NCBI GenBank assembly: GCA_016700115.1
Contig: CP064999.1
Location: 1,302,001-1,366,000, forward strand
DNA from: Sphingobacteriales bacterium
Lineage (GTDB): Bacteria; Bacteroidota; Bacteroidia; Chitinophagales; UBA2359
Length of the DNA stretch: 64,000 bases
Direction of reading: 5' to 3'
Below the pieces are notes generated by a model that was not told the DNA's origin, did no database searches, and was given only the letters and a program-made list of their open reading frames with translations. Position numbers and translations under genes: made by a program. This document shows, one piece after another, positions 45,966 through 55,822 of the stretch. Within the stretch, counting starts at the first letter, position 1. Each line of letters opens with the position of its first letter.

Positions 45966-46000
45966 CAGCCCCCGACAGTTTTTGTCGGGGGCTGTTTTTG
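45966..46000 (+). terminator. Terminator of secreted-protein copy 1
   Basis: Perfect stem CAGCCCCCGAC/GTCGGGGGCTG with an AGTTTTT loop and a following T-run. The same element follows the other three copies, with one to two changes in the left arm. Confidence 0.88.
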
Positions 46001-46041
46001 ATTTGGGGTGAGGTGTTGATGGTAACAATAAGCATTTCTCT

Positions 46042-48183
46042 CTACCGCACCACCGCCACCTTCCCCCGCGCCAAAACTGCACCGCCGCCATATCCGCCCT
46101 TGTCAGTGCCCCCGTTATTGCCATTGCCGCCGTTATTGCCGTTGTCGCCGTTGTCAGTGTCCCCACTGACGACACCATCCGCACCACTCACAACATAAAA
46201 ATACACCCCCACCGGCAAATGAGCAACCGAAAGGCTATGACTTGTCTGTCCTGCCGGAATGGTTGTGTGTAAAACTTGTTGACCGGTTGGGGAGAAGAGA
46301 GATATCTCTAAGACCCCTAAATCCCCTGAAGGGAACTTTGACCCTTCGGGTAGGGCAAAGGTTATGGTGTTTGTGGCGGGGTTGGGATATACTACCACCC
46401 CTTGCCCCTCCGAAGGAGGGGAATTTTCAGGGATGCCCACCGGTTTTGCTATCGCTATTGTTTCGGTATAAACCGAAGTGTCCTGACACACGATAACTGT
46501 TAAGGTAACGGTAAAGTTGCCGTTGTCGGGGTAGGTGTGAACTGGGTGTTCTTCGGAAACCGGCGGGCTGCCGTCTCCGAAATCCCAGATGCAGTAGCCT
46601 CCTTGGGAGAAGTATGTGTTTTGGCTCAGGTTGGTGAACAACACGGTGTAATTTAATATTTCGTGACCGAAAGCTGCCTGCGGATTTGGCTCGAAATCTA
46701 TGCACGCGGCACGGGTGAGAGTTGAAGTATCGTTGCAAACTATGGCTTGTAGGGTAACCGGGAATAGCCCGGCGGACTGATAAGTATGAGTGGGCAGGCT
46801 GCCGCTGCAAGGTTCGTAGCCCTGACCACAAAGCAAGGGTGGGCTGCCGTCTCCCCAATCTAAAATATAATGCCCCCCGTCTATACTGTCTGGATAAACA
46901 TATTGACTTTGATTGGCAAAGGCTATGACATGGGGCATAGATAGATAAGGTAACGCTAAAAAATCAGCCTTTGGCTCTGTAAGCAAACCCATGCAGTTTA
47001 AGCGCACCAACCAGGCGTCTGCCCCCCCTGAAGGTGCGCTACTTTCTGTTCTTCCACAAAGCACATAACCGCTTTTACCACTTTGGTCGTGGTTTTGGAC
47101 TATGGCATCATAAACATAATCATCGCCATTTCCGCCAAATTGCCGTCGCCATAGTAAATTGCCCTCTTTATCTAACTTAACTATTTCGGCATCTAAATTG
47201 TATAAACCATTGTTCAAATAGAAACCATTAGCCAAAAAAAAGCTGCTGTCAGACAATTGAATTAAGGAAGGACCTATCCCACCTCTAAAGTATTGATCTT
47301 TTATCCATTCGGTTTGAAACTGGGCGTTGAGTTTGTGCGTGTAGCTTATGCGCGTGGAAATATCGGGTTTGTCTGCCACATAGCTAAACATGATGCCGCC
47401 ATCGGAAGTGGAAATGATATTTCCTGCCACATCACGAGACATCCATGAAGAAGTAGTGGGATTATATACCTGATGCCATTGCCAGTTGCCAAGAGAGTCT
47501 ATTTTGATAAGGGCAATATCGCCAGTGTCACCAGCATAGTTGATAGTGGCAAGAAGATAGGCACATCCGTCGGGTGTGGCGGCTATATCTTGTATCCAGT
47601 TAGATTTATTAGTAGTGTTAAAGTAATAGTAAACTGTATCTAACATGACTTCGGCTGTGGTGGGGTATAGTTTAACTAATTGTAATCGCTTTCCTGGTGA
47701 GCTAATTTCGTTGTGATATCCCCCAACATATAATATGCCATTCGTACTTAAGGCAGATGTTATACCATTATTGCTACTCCCTCCACCTCCAAACATAATA
47801 TTTTCAAAATTACTATTGCTCTGAATTATTGATATGTTTAAATGCCAAGGCGTGTATTCATCAACAGCTAAAGAACCAATAGCAATATAACTGCCTTGGA
47901 AAATTTCTAAATCTGTAAATTTCCCCTGTAAACTGTCCGGCGCTACACTTAATATAGAAACAAGATTGCCTTCGGAATCTGTTTCTAATAAATATGGTTT
48001 CCATTTATTAGTCGTATTATTTCTTACTTCACATGAAAACGCATATCCACCATCTTCTTTTTGTTTAATGCTCCACGCATTATGAATATCCAACCAACTT
48101 ACGCCTTTGCTAAAATACTTAGCGGGCTGTGCGTAGGAAAATAATGGAAGAACAATTAACCATATTAACAATGACATTCTCAT
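46042..48183 (-). CDS. T9SS type A surface protein with two PKD domains (A)
   Basis: About 713 residues from the ATG at 48183 (MRMSLLIWLIVLPLFSYAQP), which gives a clean signal peptide; an in-frame ATG 20 codons earlier is less likely. The N-terminal part (about 25-400) has repeated DGG-type beta segments (ATPDGCAYLLATINYAGDTG, IDSLGNWQWHQVY) suggestive of a propeller. Two PKD domains follow (about 405-500 and 500-580; LDWGDGSPPL, WDFGDGSPPV), then a sorting domain (VYPNPATNTITFALPEG onward) ending VLARGKVAVVR. Palindromic mini-repeats are translated within the sorting domain (KFPSGDLGV), and a Gly/Asn/Asp tract interrupts its last strand. The 3' 900 bases nearly equal those of the gene at 48793. 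Confidence 0.87.
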   Translation of the reverse strand: MRMSLLIWLIVLPLFSYAQPAKYFSKGVSWLDIHNAWSIKQKEDGGYAFSCEVRNNTTNKWKPYLLETDSEGNLVSILSVAPDSLQGKFTDLEIFQGSYIAIGSLAVDEYTPWHLNISIIQSNSNFENIMFGGGGSSNNGITSALSTNGILYVGGYHNEISSPGKRLQLVKLYPTTAEVMLDTVYYYFNTTNKSNWIQDIAATPDGCAYLLATINYAGDTGDIALIKIDSLGNWQWHQVYNPTTSSWMSRDVAGNIISTSDGGIMFSYVADKPDISTRISYTHKLNAQFQTEWIKDQYFRGGIGPSLIQLSDSSFFLANGFYLNNGLYNLDAEIVKLDKEGNLLWRRQFGGNGDDYVYDAIVQNHDQSGKSGYVLCGRTESSAPSGGADAWLVRLNCMGLLTEPKADFLALPYLSMPHVIAFANQSQYVYPDSIDGGHYILDWGDGSPPLLCGQGYEPCSGSLPTHTYQSAGLFPVTLQAIVCNDTSTLTRAACIDFEPNPQAAFGHEILNYTVLFTNLSQNTYFSQGGYCIWDFGDGSPPVSEEHPVHTYPDNGNFTVTLTVIVCQDTSVYTETIAIAKPVGIPENSPPSEGQGVVVYPNPATNTITFALPEGSKFPSGDLGVLEISLFSPTGQQVLHTTIPAGQTSHSLSVAHLPVGVYFYVVSGADGVVSGDTDNGDNGNNGGNGNNGGTDKGGYGGGAVLARGKVAVVR
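46310..46430. repeat. Palindromic mini-repeats within the PKD-protein gene
   Basis: CCCCTAAATCCCCTGAAGGG near 46314 and GCCCCTCCGAAGGAGGGG near 46404 form hairpins inside coding sequence. They are translated as PSGDLGV and PPSEGQG. The same elements lie in the gene at 48793, and variants in the gene at 62699. Confidence 0.65.
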
Positions 48184-48249
48184 TTTAGTGAAATTAATTT
48201 TAAAGCCGGAGCTAAAATAACTCCGGCTATAAATGTTATACAATACTAA

Positions 48250-48714
48250 CTACTTAATCACAGATAGTTTGCTGTTGCGGAAAACCGTACCATTTACGCT
48301 AAAAACACAGAAATATAAGCCGGTTTGAAAATTGCTTATATCAACATTTTGACTGGATTCGCCTATAAAAACATAGTTACCCATTTCTTTGCCCATTAAA
48401 GAAAAGATTTGAAGTGTTCCTGTTTCTCCTGTTTGCAAATGATGACTAAAACTTACATTGTTTTGAGTTGGATTTGGATAAAGGGCAGATATCCTGTCCT
48501 GTCCGCCTTTAAACGAGCTATACCAGTTATCGCCTCCGCTTGCAAGGGCAGGCAACACTACCGGAAAATCTGTTCCCCGTGCGGCATATAAAATTGCTTG
48601 TGCCTTATAACTTGTCTTTGTCCCGCTTCCGGCTATTTCCAACAATTGTTCTTCTTCGGAATTTGTTATTGCAAATATGGTGCGGTTTCTTTGAGAGTCC
48701 ATAATTTTCTGCAA
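48250..48714 (-). pseudogene. C-terminal fragment of a large T9SS protein
   Basis: 154 residues matching the last about 150 of the 1613-residue protein: NRTIF, then an acidic stretch, then SGTKTSYKAQAILYAARGTD, FPVVLPALASGGDNWYSSFK and a sorting domain (LYPNPTQNNVSFSHHLQ ... SKLSVIK). There is no signal peptide, so it cannot be exported as it stands. It is the stub of a second copy of the large gene, left when the block [large-gene end + PKD gene] was duplicated. Confidence 0.75.
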
Positions 48715-48792
48715 TATGGTTTGGACAAAGATAATTGTTTTGATAATTGCCTGTATTTGCCAAAACTATAAGGTTTAAACTCCAAATCAAAA

Positions 48793-50925
48793 CTACCGCA
48801 CCACCGCCACCTTCCCCCGCGCCAACACTGCACCGCCGCCATATCCGCCCTTGTCAGTGCCCCCGTTATTGCCATTGTCGCCGTTATTGCCGTTGTCAGT
48901 GTCCCCACTGACGACACCATCCGCACCACTCACAACATAAAAATACACCCCCACCGGCAAATGAGCAACCGAAAGGCTATGACTTGTCTGTCCTGCCGGA
49001 ATGGTTGTGTGTAAAACTTGTTGACCGGTTGGGGAGAAGAGAGATATCTCTAAGACCCCTAAATCCCCTGAAGGGAACTTTGACCCTTCGGGTAGGGCGA
49101 AGGTTATGGTGTTTGTGGCGGGGTTGGGATATACTACCACCCCTTGCCCCTCCGAAGGAGGGGAATTTTCAGGGATGCCCACCGGTTTTGCTATGGCAAT
49201 GGTTTCGGTATAAACCGAAGTGTCCTGACACACGACAACTGTTAAGGTAACGGTAAAGTTGCCGTTGTCGGGGTAGGTGTGAACTGGGTGTTCTTCGGAA
49301 ACCGGCGGGCTGCCGTCTCCGAAATCCCAGATGCAGTAGCCTCCTTGGGAGAAGTAAGTGTTTTGGCTCAGATTGGTGAACAACACGGTGTAATTTAATA
49401 TTTCGTGACCGAAAGCCGCCTGCGGATTTGGCTCGAAATCTATGCACGCGGCACGGGTGAGAGTTGAAGTATCGTTGCAAACAACGGCTTGGAGGGTAAC
49501 GGGGAACAGCCCGGCGGACTGATAAGTATGAGTGGGCAGGCTGCCGCTGCAAGGTTCGTAGCCCTGCCCGCAAAGCAGGGGCGGGCTGCCGTCGCCCCAA
49601 TCCAAGATATAATGCCCCCCGTCTATACTGTCTGGATAGACATACTGGCTTTGATTGGCAAAGGCTATGACATGGGGCATGGACGGGTATGGCAGCGCCA
49701 AAAAATCAGCCTTTGGCTCTGTTAGCAAACCCATGCAGTTTAAGCGTACCAACCATGCATCTGCTCTGCCGGGGGGTAAATCGCTCTCGGTTCTGCCACA
49801 TAAGACATAGCCACTTTTGCCGCTGTAATCGTGGTTTTGGACGATGAGGTCGTAAAAATAGTTGTTTTTATTGCCGCCATATACCCGCCGCCAGAGTGTA
49901 TTTCCGTCTTCGTCTAATTTTGTAATCTCTCCTTGTGCCTTTTGGTTATTCGGATTCATACTCCAACCTCCAATTACAATGCTTTGGTCTGTTATTTCTA
50001 CTAGTCCAATAGGCTCTCCTTTATGAAAATTAACTTGATTATGCCACTGTGTCGTAAATTGTGGTGTAAGTTTAAATATTTCACCAAAAGCCTGTGAGTT
50101 ACTTGATTGTTTTCCCGAAAAGACTAATCCTCCATCTTGAGTAGTGATTATACTACCTGCCACATCACGAGAAAGCAATGAAGAGATGTTGAGGTTATAC
50201 ACCTGATGCCACTGCCAGTTACCAAGCGAATCTATTTTTATGAGGGCAATATCACCAGTACCACTGACATTATAATTTACAGTAGCCAGTAAGTAAGCAC
50301 CTCCATCGAGGGTTGTTGCTATATCTTGTATCCAGTTTAAGGTGTATTGAGTGTTGAAGTAGGTATAGATGGTGTCAATTAGAGGCATGCCTGTTGCTAA
50401 ACTAATTTTATTAAAATATAAGTTAAAGCCGTCTGAATCTAGCTTTTCAATCCAGCCACCTACTAATATCAAACTATCGTAAGTTACTGATGCACAATAG
50501 GTTTGATTCTGTTGTAATTGCCATTCCTCATTCGAGATGCTATTACTAATCTCCAAATTTTCATTTAACAGGAAAAACAAACTAAATCCGGTTTCGGTAT
50601 TTAGATTTTTTGCAGCATTTACCAAAAAGTAATTGTTGTTGTTGTTATAGGCTATTAAATCCTGCACATTGCTTTCAAAAAAGGATCCTATATAGTCTGT
50701 TCTATTCCAGTTCGTTCCGTCAATATTAACATTAGCAGTGAAAGAAACTACTAATTCTGTAGATAGGCTTCTGAATGAACCGCCTAAAACATAAACAGAG
50801 TCTCTTTGTAATATTTTTTTAGCTTGTTGCACATCTACCCATGAATAATTTTGCATAAAATAGGGCTGTGAATTTGCTATGAAAACATTCAATAAGCATA
50901 AAACAAGAAAAATTAAAATTTGCAT
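48793..50925 (-). CDS. T9SS type A surface protein with two PKD domains (B)
   Basis: A 710-residue protein with a signal peptide (MQILIFLVLCLLNVFIANSQ). The N-terminal 370 residues resemble those of the paralogue at 46042 in pattern (DGGAYLLATVNYNVSGTGDI, IDSLGNWQWHQVYN) but differ much in sequence. The two PKD domains and the sorting domain are nearly identical to it, including the translated mini-repeats and the end VLARGKVAVVR. The Gly/Asn/Asp tract before that end is shorter (NGNNGDNGNNGG) than in the paralogue. Diverged N termini with identical C termini suggest gene conversion or recent module exchange. It is a probable adhesin or cell-surface protein. Confidence 0.87.
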   Translation of the reverse strand: MQILIFLVLCLLNVFIANSQPYFMQNYSWVDVQQAKKILQRDSVYVLGGSFRSLSTELVVSFTANVNIDGTNWNRTDYIGSFFESNVQDLIAYNNNNNYFLVNAAKNLNTETGFSLFFLLNENLEISNSISNEEWQLQQNQTYCASVTYDSLILVGGWIEKLDSDGFNLYFNKISLATGMPLIDTIYTYFNTQYTLNWIQDIATTLDGGAYLLATVNYNVSGTGDIALIKIDSLGNWQWHQVYNLNISSLLSRDVAGSIITTQDGGLVFSGKQSSNSQAFGEIFKLTPQFTTQWHNQVNFHKGEPIGLVEITDQSIVIGGWSMNPNNQKAQGEITKLDEDGNTLWRRVYGGNKNNYFYDLIVQNHDYSGKSGYVLCGRTESDLPPGRADAWLVRLNCMGLLTEPKADFLALPYPSMPHVIAFANQSQYVYPDSIDGGHYILDWGDGSPPLLCGQGYEPCSGSLPTHTYQSAGLFPVTLQAVVCNDTSTLTRAACIDFEPNPQAAFGHEILNYTVLFTNLSQNTYFSQGGYCIWDFGDGSPPVSEEHPVHTYPDNGNFTVTLTVVVCQDTSVYTETIAIAKPVGIPENSPPSEGQGVVVYPNPATNTITFALPEGSKFPSGDLGVLEISLFSPTGQQVLHTTIPAGQTSHSLSVAHLPVGVYFYVVSGADGVVSGDTDNGNNGDNGNNGGTDKGGYGGGAVLARGKVAVVR

Positions 50926-50980
50926 TTTAGTTTATGAAATGCCACGCAATTTTTAATTGCGTGGCATTAATTTAAAGATG

Positions 50981-53900
50981 TTATTTAATGACTATAAACT
51001 TGTTATTAACAACCGGTTTTCCATTAATACTAACCGTATAAAAATACAAGCCTGAGGTGTATTTATGAATATCCAACAGATAATTACCACTATGAGTAAA
51101 TACAGTAGTTTCCAAAATCTGCCCTAAAGGACTATAAAAAGAAAATATTGCCTCTTCTCCTGTTTGCAATTCATAACTAATGGTTGCAGTATAGTTTGAT
51201 GGGTTGGGATAAAGTGGCGATATTTTGCTATTTACACTTTTAAAGGAACTATACCAGTTATCGCCCCCGCTTGCCAAGGCAGGAAGCACCACCGGAAAAT
51301 CTGTACCTCGAGCAGCATATAAAATTGCTTGTGCCTTATAGCTTGTCTTTGTCCCGCTTTCGGCTATGTCTAAAAGTAGGTCTTCTTCTGCCTGAGAGAT
51401 TTCAAAAATAGTTCTGTTATCGGCACGCAGGTCTAAAAGCAGTTGGTTTAGCTCAGTAAATCGGATGTCTTCCTCTTTATCAGCACTAATCTGGTCAAGC
51501 AGGTTCTGAGCTATGACAAGGCTATCAACGCCTATATAATAAGGGATAAGGCGGCGTTGGGCTATAAGACTTGTATTATGCCGGCGCAACAAATCTATGG
51601 CTTCGGTATAGCTGCTATCTGCCAATAGGCGCAAAATTTCTTGCGCAAGGTCGCGGTCGTCCATAATTTCCAATCCTACATATTCGCTTACATCTTCAAA
51701 GGGAGTATATCCTTGGTTTGAACAATAAGGATTTAAGTCAATGGGGTTACAATCAAACGCTGAAAAACCACCTAAAGAGGAGAGGTCTGTTACTGAGAGC
51801 GTAGTAGCATCTACATCGTAATATATGAGGGTTTCTACACCAAACCCACCGAAAAGTTCGGGACCAAGTCTTACATCCGAAACGCCCATGCCTGCGGCAG
51901 CCATAAAGGTGTTGGCGGCTGGGATTTGGTCAAAATCATCACACAATCCTTGTTGTGGCAAGATGCCATTGGAAGAGGAGAATGCCCGATGATCTAATCC
52001 GTGCAGGAGGTAATCTAAAAGGTGGTTGCACCATAGTTGTGCCTGTGAGTTGTCACCCTCTGTAATGATAGCTTCCATGGTGTTGTTTACCAAATTACCG
52101 GCTATTAGTGTGCCAGTAACATCGCTTTGGTTGAGAATAATGCCAAAATGGGTGCGGTGCAAAAAGTTGTTTACACAATATACATTAGATCCTCGGAAGT
52201 AAAATCCGGCGGTAAGATCTGCAAAAGCGAGGATGCTGTTGCCGGTTTCGTTTACGATGTTGTCCGTTATTCTGCAAAACTCATTACCATCCACTTGTAC
52301 TGAGAGTTGGCAGTCGGTAAACTCGTTGTCTGAAATAGTGCTGTACTGGGACATTAAGTCCTTATAGTGTCTGGAAGAAATACCCACTACATCGTTTTCA
52401 AATTTGCTTCCGGAGACTACCAAACTGTTTATAAAATTAGCCCTTACTCCATACTTCTGTTTTTCGAAAAAACAATTGATGATGCCCACCCTGTCGCACC
52501 AATGGGCATAGATACCTGCTTCGGGTTGTGTGGTGATGGCATTAAAAGGGAACCAAAGCGTTGAGGATGGGTAGAGAAACTCATTATCCTGAAAAGTATA
52601 AGGCAACAAATTGTTCCAACTGACATTGATGCCTTGGAAACAACCGGTAAAGCTGGAGGAAATTATGTTGAGCAAGCCACCTGATGTAGATTTGGCGGGA
52701 ACATCTTCAAATAATGAAGGCAATACCAGCGAAGAAATGTTAAAATAAGGGTTATTGGGTGGCGAAATATCGGCCATTTCGGCATTGTTGAGCGGGGCTA
52801 AGTTCATATTGACAACACCTAATACGGCATTTTTCACGTGAGACTGTTCCATAGATAATTTACCCGCATTGTTAGAATTGGGTTGAATGTCCATGCCTGG
52901 TCCTTCTACCTGTATTCCTGTCCACATCACTTCACACACTCCGTCAATAATGGTATTCTTGAGAGCTAAAGTGGCACCGGGTTGTACTAAAATTCGTTTA
53001 TCCGGGGCAAATAAGAGTTGCATACCGTCAATTGTCAGGTCTATTCCTTGCGGAATTACCAAGTCCACATTAAAGGAAATAACAGGCAAAGAGCCGGTAA
53101 TACTGACAAAGGGGTGTGAACCGGGTTCCCATGTTTGAGAAGAGGAAGGTGCATAACTGATTCTATCTTCACCATACTCGCTCAGGGTATATACTTCGGG
53201 ATTACCGGTGTTTACGGTGAAGAAGTTGGTCATATCAAGGCAATCATAAGGAGGATCTATGGGGCCGCAGTCTATAATGGTTAGAACAACCTCCAATCCC
53301 TCGCTGTTTGGAAAAGTACAGTAAAGTTGATTGGTGGAAGCATCAACATTGGTAAGTTCCGCAGTAATAGTAACCTGTTGTCCGTCGGTAAAAGCTATAC
53401 CCACTAATAGGTTGAGGTCAATCGTAATGCATGGATCGTCATAAGAAAGGGTAACTTCTGCTGTTCCTGTTTCGGTGAATAAGCCGCCCGGTATGACAGA
53501 TATTCCGGGAATTGCGGACACATTGGTTTGAATTGTGGTATTGACGACACTCCCAATGTCGGAATTTTCGAAGCAGAGGGTATATGGAATACTCACCGAA
53601 GTGCCTCGGCAAATTTCATCGGGATCGTCAGCAGCAATGTTCACTTTACCCTTACATTCTAAATAGGCTTCGAGGTTGTCAATAACAAGGTATTGAGTCT
53701 GAATGTTTCCATCTACAAAATTACCAACAGAATTGTTTCCGGTAAGCAGTAAAGTTGTAATATCAAAACCGGTATTATTTGTCCATGTAAAAGTATAAAA
53801 TGGCGTTTGGGTGAAATCTAGTGTACTGAGCGTTGGGTTGATTATAGAACTAAGTGGAGAACTTGTTACAATGGGATCTTGAAGTTCTATACCACAAGGT

Positions 53901-55822
53901 TCTGTGGTCATATTGAAATGATAAACAGGTGGCGTACAAATTGATGATGTCGGCGTTATACAATTTATACTTTCATAAGGGAAAGCAGGGCATGGATAAT
54001 CTGTAAGGGCAGTAATTAATAATGTTGGGGCAGCAGTAAGACCAGAAGCAGAGATGGTTTGCTGAAATGCAAATGCATTAAAACTGACCGTTACTGTGCA
54101 CTGATCAGGTATAGGGTCAGAAAGTGGAATGCTTGCAGATTCTTTATGACAACCTGTACAGTCAATCCAGCCTATACCTAAGACATTATTATCAGTGTTG
54201 GCAATTTTAACATCTGGGGTATTACCACTAAATAAATCAGAAAAAACAAAATTGTCAACACCAAGTCCAGGATAATAGTTTGAAGAGTTATCATCATTAT
54301 CAGGAAAAGTTTCAAAGTCCTCAAAATCGCCAAAGCAAATAATATTGCAGTATGGATCGTAACATTGAATTTCTACCGGACTATTATTAACCAACACAGT
54401 CACTTCTTCTATCTGACAGATTCCGTTGCAATTTTCAACTGTATAGCAAAACTTATAGATGCCGGGTTCGAATGCTTCAATTTCTATAGAGATCGGAAAG
54501 TTTGAAACATCAATGTCAAGGCTGCCAATATACATACAATCAAAGTCAAAGCTAAAAGGAGCGCCTACAGGTACGACATCGTTGGCAAGTAAGCTGGATA
54601 TAGGTATAACAAGAGGATTGTTGGCATCTTCGCCTTCTAAATAGATTTGGTAGGTATCAGGGTTGGTGAAAACCTCACAGGGTTGATCGCAGTTTTCTAC
54701 ACCAGGTAGGTCTATAATATGGTAGCCCAATGCACAAAGGATGTGGAGTTCTGCATCGGTAAGTGTTCTTCTTATTTCTCCAGCACTGATTGCAGGGTGC
54801 ATAACATAGTTCATTGTGCCGGTTATACCAATTTCATCTGCACAAGAATTATCCAAGTGAGACAACTTATTAAGGAAAATATTTTCGCCTGAACCTCCCG
54901 AAAAATTGGAATAATTAGCCACATTCACTGGCGCTAAAATAACCTGATCGTCATTGCGAAAGGCAAGTTCTAATGGACACCCATAAGCAAAATCATTGGG
55001 CATATAGTCAAAGTCAATATCATTAAACTCATAAGCGTTGCAACATTCGGTTATTGGTGCATGGTAGATAAGTCGAGAATCCTCGACTACGGAATAAAGA
55101 AATCTGTCCCATTGCGAGTAAAATCCATTCATGGCTGCACCGGTTGTACTAATACGCGAACCAAAGCCCAAAATATGTAAGGCTTCGTGCAGGGCAACTG
55201 AATACAAATCGTAATTGTTGGGATTAATACCTAAATTAGGGTCTCCCGTATCATCCTCTGGATATGTATGCCATTGCCATTGGTCGGGTTCATGTATCTG
55301 CATCAATCCCAAATACCCTTCAGGATATTCATCCACAAAAATATTGTTGAGTCGTTCTATTATCCTGCTGTCAGCAATTCCACATTCTGCTTCCCATACT
55401 GGAGATCCTGTACCCAATATACCATTATTTAAAGGTGTTTTTTCTATCAACAGATTTATAGATTCCCCTGAAGGGTTGTCTATCGCTGCCGACAAATCAA
55501 AAAATACCCGACAGATAGTTGCTTCCTCGTTAGGTGTCCAAGTGCCTATAAAGACTAGGTTAAAATAACTATCTATGCACGTTAGTTTGTACGCACCCGA
55601 ACCATCTCCCGGATATGGGAAACCATATTCAGTATATTCATTACCGAACCGGTCGTAAAATCGGGCTACTTGTCCATTTTCTAAAGGCGGCTTTACAATC
55701 ACCCCGCAAAATTCAATCGGTGTTTGCCCCATTAACACATTACCCCCCCCCCCATATATATAGGGAAAGCAAAACAAACAAGACCATAGTTTTGCAAAGA
55801 AAGCTGTTCTGAAATTGAACAT
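50981..55822 (-). CDS. Very large T9SS protein: metalloprotease-like and beta-helix
   Basis: A 1613-residue protein. The start (MFNFRTAFFAKLWSCLFCFP) gives a signal-like segment that is followed at once by a run of 11 G (55743-55753) coding GGGG. An N-terminal metalloprotease-like domain (about 40-370) has HEALHILGF near 212, an HExxHxxGF zinc motif. The next position expected for a metzincin third ligand (x-x-H) is Ser, so a distant third ligand, as in leishmanolysins, would be needed. Ig-like and carbohydrate-binding-like beta regions follow (380-900). A right-handed beta-helix is likely at about 950-1350 (FENDVVGISSRHY, CRITDNIVNETGNSILAF). A linker and a T9SS type A domain end the protein (LYPNPSNYTATISYEL ... 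KFIVIK). It is probably a secreted surface protease or adhesin. Confidence 0.82.
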   Translation of the reverse strand: MFNFRTAFFAKLWSCLFCFPYIYGGGGNVLMGQTPIEFCGVIVKPPLENGQVARFYDRFGNEYTEYGFPYPGDGSGAYKLTCIDSYFNLVFIGTWTPNEEATICRVFFDLSAAIDNPSGESINLLIEKTPLNNGILGTGSPVWEAECGIADSRIIERLNNIFVDEYPEGYLGLMQIHEPDQWQWHTYPEDDTGDPNLGINPNNYDLYSVALHEALHILGFGSRISTTGAAMNGFYSQWDRFLYSVVEDSRLIYHAPITECCNAYEFNDIDFDYMPNDFAYGCPLELAFRNDDQVILAPVNVANYSNFSGGSGENIFLNKLSHLDNSCADEIGITGTMNYVMHPAISAGEIRRTLTDAELHILCALGYHIIDLPGVENCDQPCEVFTNPDTYQIYLEGEDANNPLVIPISSLLANDVVPVGAPFSFDFDCMYIGSLDIDVSNFPISIEIEAFEPGIYKFCYTVENCNGICQIEEVTVLVNNSPVEIQCYDPYCNIICFGDFEDFETFPDNDDNSSNYYPGLGVDNFVFSDLFSGNTPDVKIANTDNNVLGIGWIDCTGCHKESASIPLSDPIPDQCTVTVSFNAFAFQQTISASGLTAAPTLLITALTDYPCPAFPYESINCITPTSSICTPPVYHFNMTTEPCGIELQDPIVTSSPLSSIINPTLSTLDFTQTPFYTFTWTNNTGFDITTLLLTGNNSVGNFVDGNIQTQYLVIDNLEAYLECKGKVNIAADDPDEICRGTSVSIPYTLCFENSDIGSVVNTTIQTNVSAIPGISVIPGGLFTETGTAEVTLSYDDPCITIDLNLLVGIAFTDGQQVTITAELTNVDASTNQLYCTFPNSEGLEVVLTIIDCGPIDPPYDCLDMTNFFTVNTGNPEVYTLSEYGEDRISYAPSSSQTWEPGSHPFVSITGSLPVISFNVDLVIPQGIDLTIDGMQLLFAPDKRILVQPGATLALKNTIIDGVCEVMWTGIQVEGPGMDIQPNSNNAGKLSMEQSHVKNAVLGVVNMNLAPLNNAEMADISPPNNPYFNISSLVLPSLFEDVPAKSTSGGLLNIISSSFTGCFQGINVSWNNLLPYTFQDNEFLYPSSTLWFPFNAITTQPEAGIYAHWCDRVGIINCFFEKQKYGVRANFINSLVVSGSKFENDVVGISSRHYKDLMSQYSTISDNEFTDCQLSVQVDGNEFCRITDNIVNETGNSILAFADLTAGFYFRGSNVYCVNNFLHRTHFGIILNQSDVTGTLIAGNLVNNTMEAIITEGDNSQAQLWCNHLLDYLLHGLDHRAFSSSNGILPQQGLCDDFDQIPAANTFMAAAGMGVSDVRLGPELFGGFGVETLIYYDVDATTLSVTDLSSLGGFSAFDCNPIDLNPYCSNQGYTPFEDVSEYVGLEIMDDRDLAQEILRLLADSSYTEAIDLLRRHNTSLIAQRRLIPYYIGVDSLVIAQNLLDQISADKEEDIRFTELNQLLLDLRADNRTIFEISQAEEDLLLDIAESGTKTSYKAQAILYAARGTDFPVVLPALASGGDNWYSSFKSVNSKISPLYPNPSNYTATISYELQTGEEAIFSFYSPLGQILETTVFTHSGNYLLDIHKYTSGLYFYTVSINGKPVVNNKFIVIK
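55743..55753. repeat. Homopolymeric G/C tract of 11 near the start of the large gene
   Basis: Eleven C on the plus strand, read as eleven G in codons 24-27 of the minus-strand gene. A change of one base would shift the frame of the whole protein. Tracts of this kind near the 5' end are the classic substrate for slipped-strand phase variation. Confidence 0.85.

Noticed and set aside
45658..46035. Minus-strand frames opposite the secreted-protein copies (also at 56079 and 58241)
   Set aside because: They mirror the true plus-strand genes, which have signal peptides, conserved leaders and terminators.
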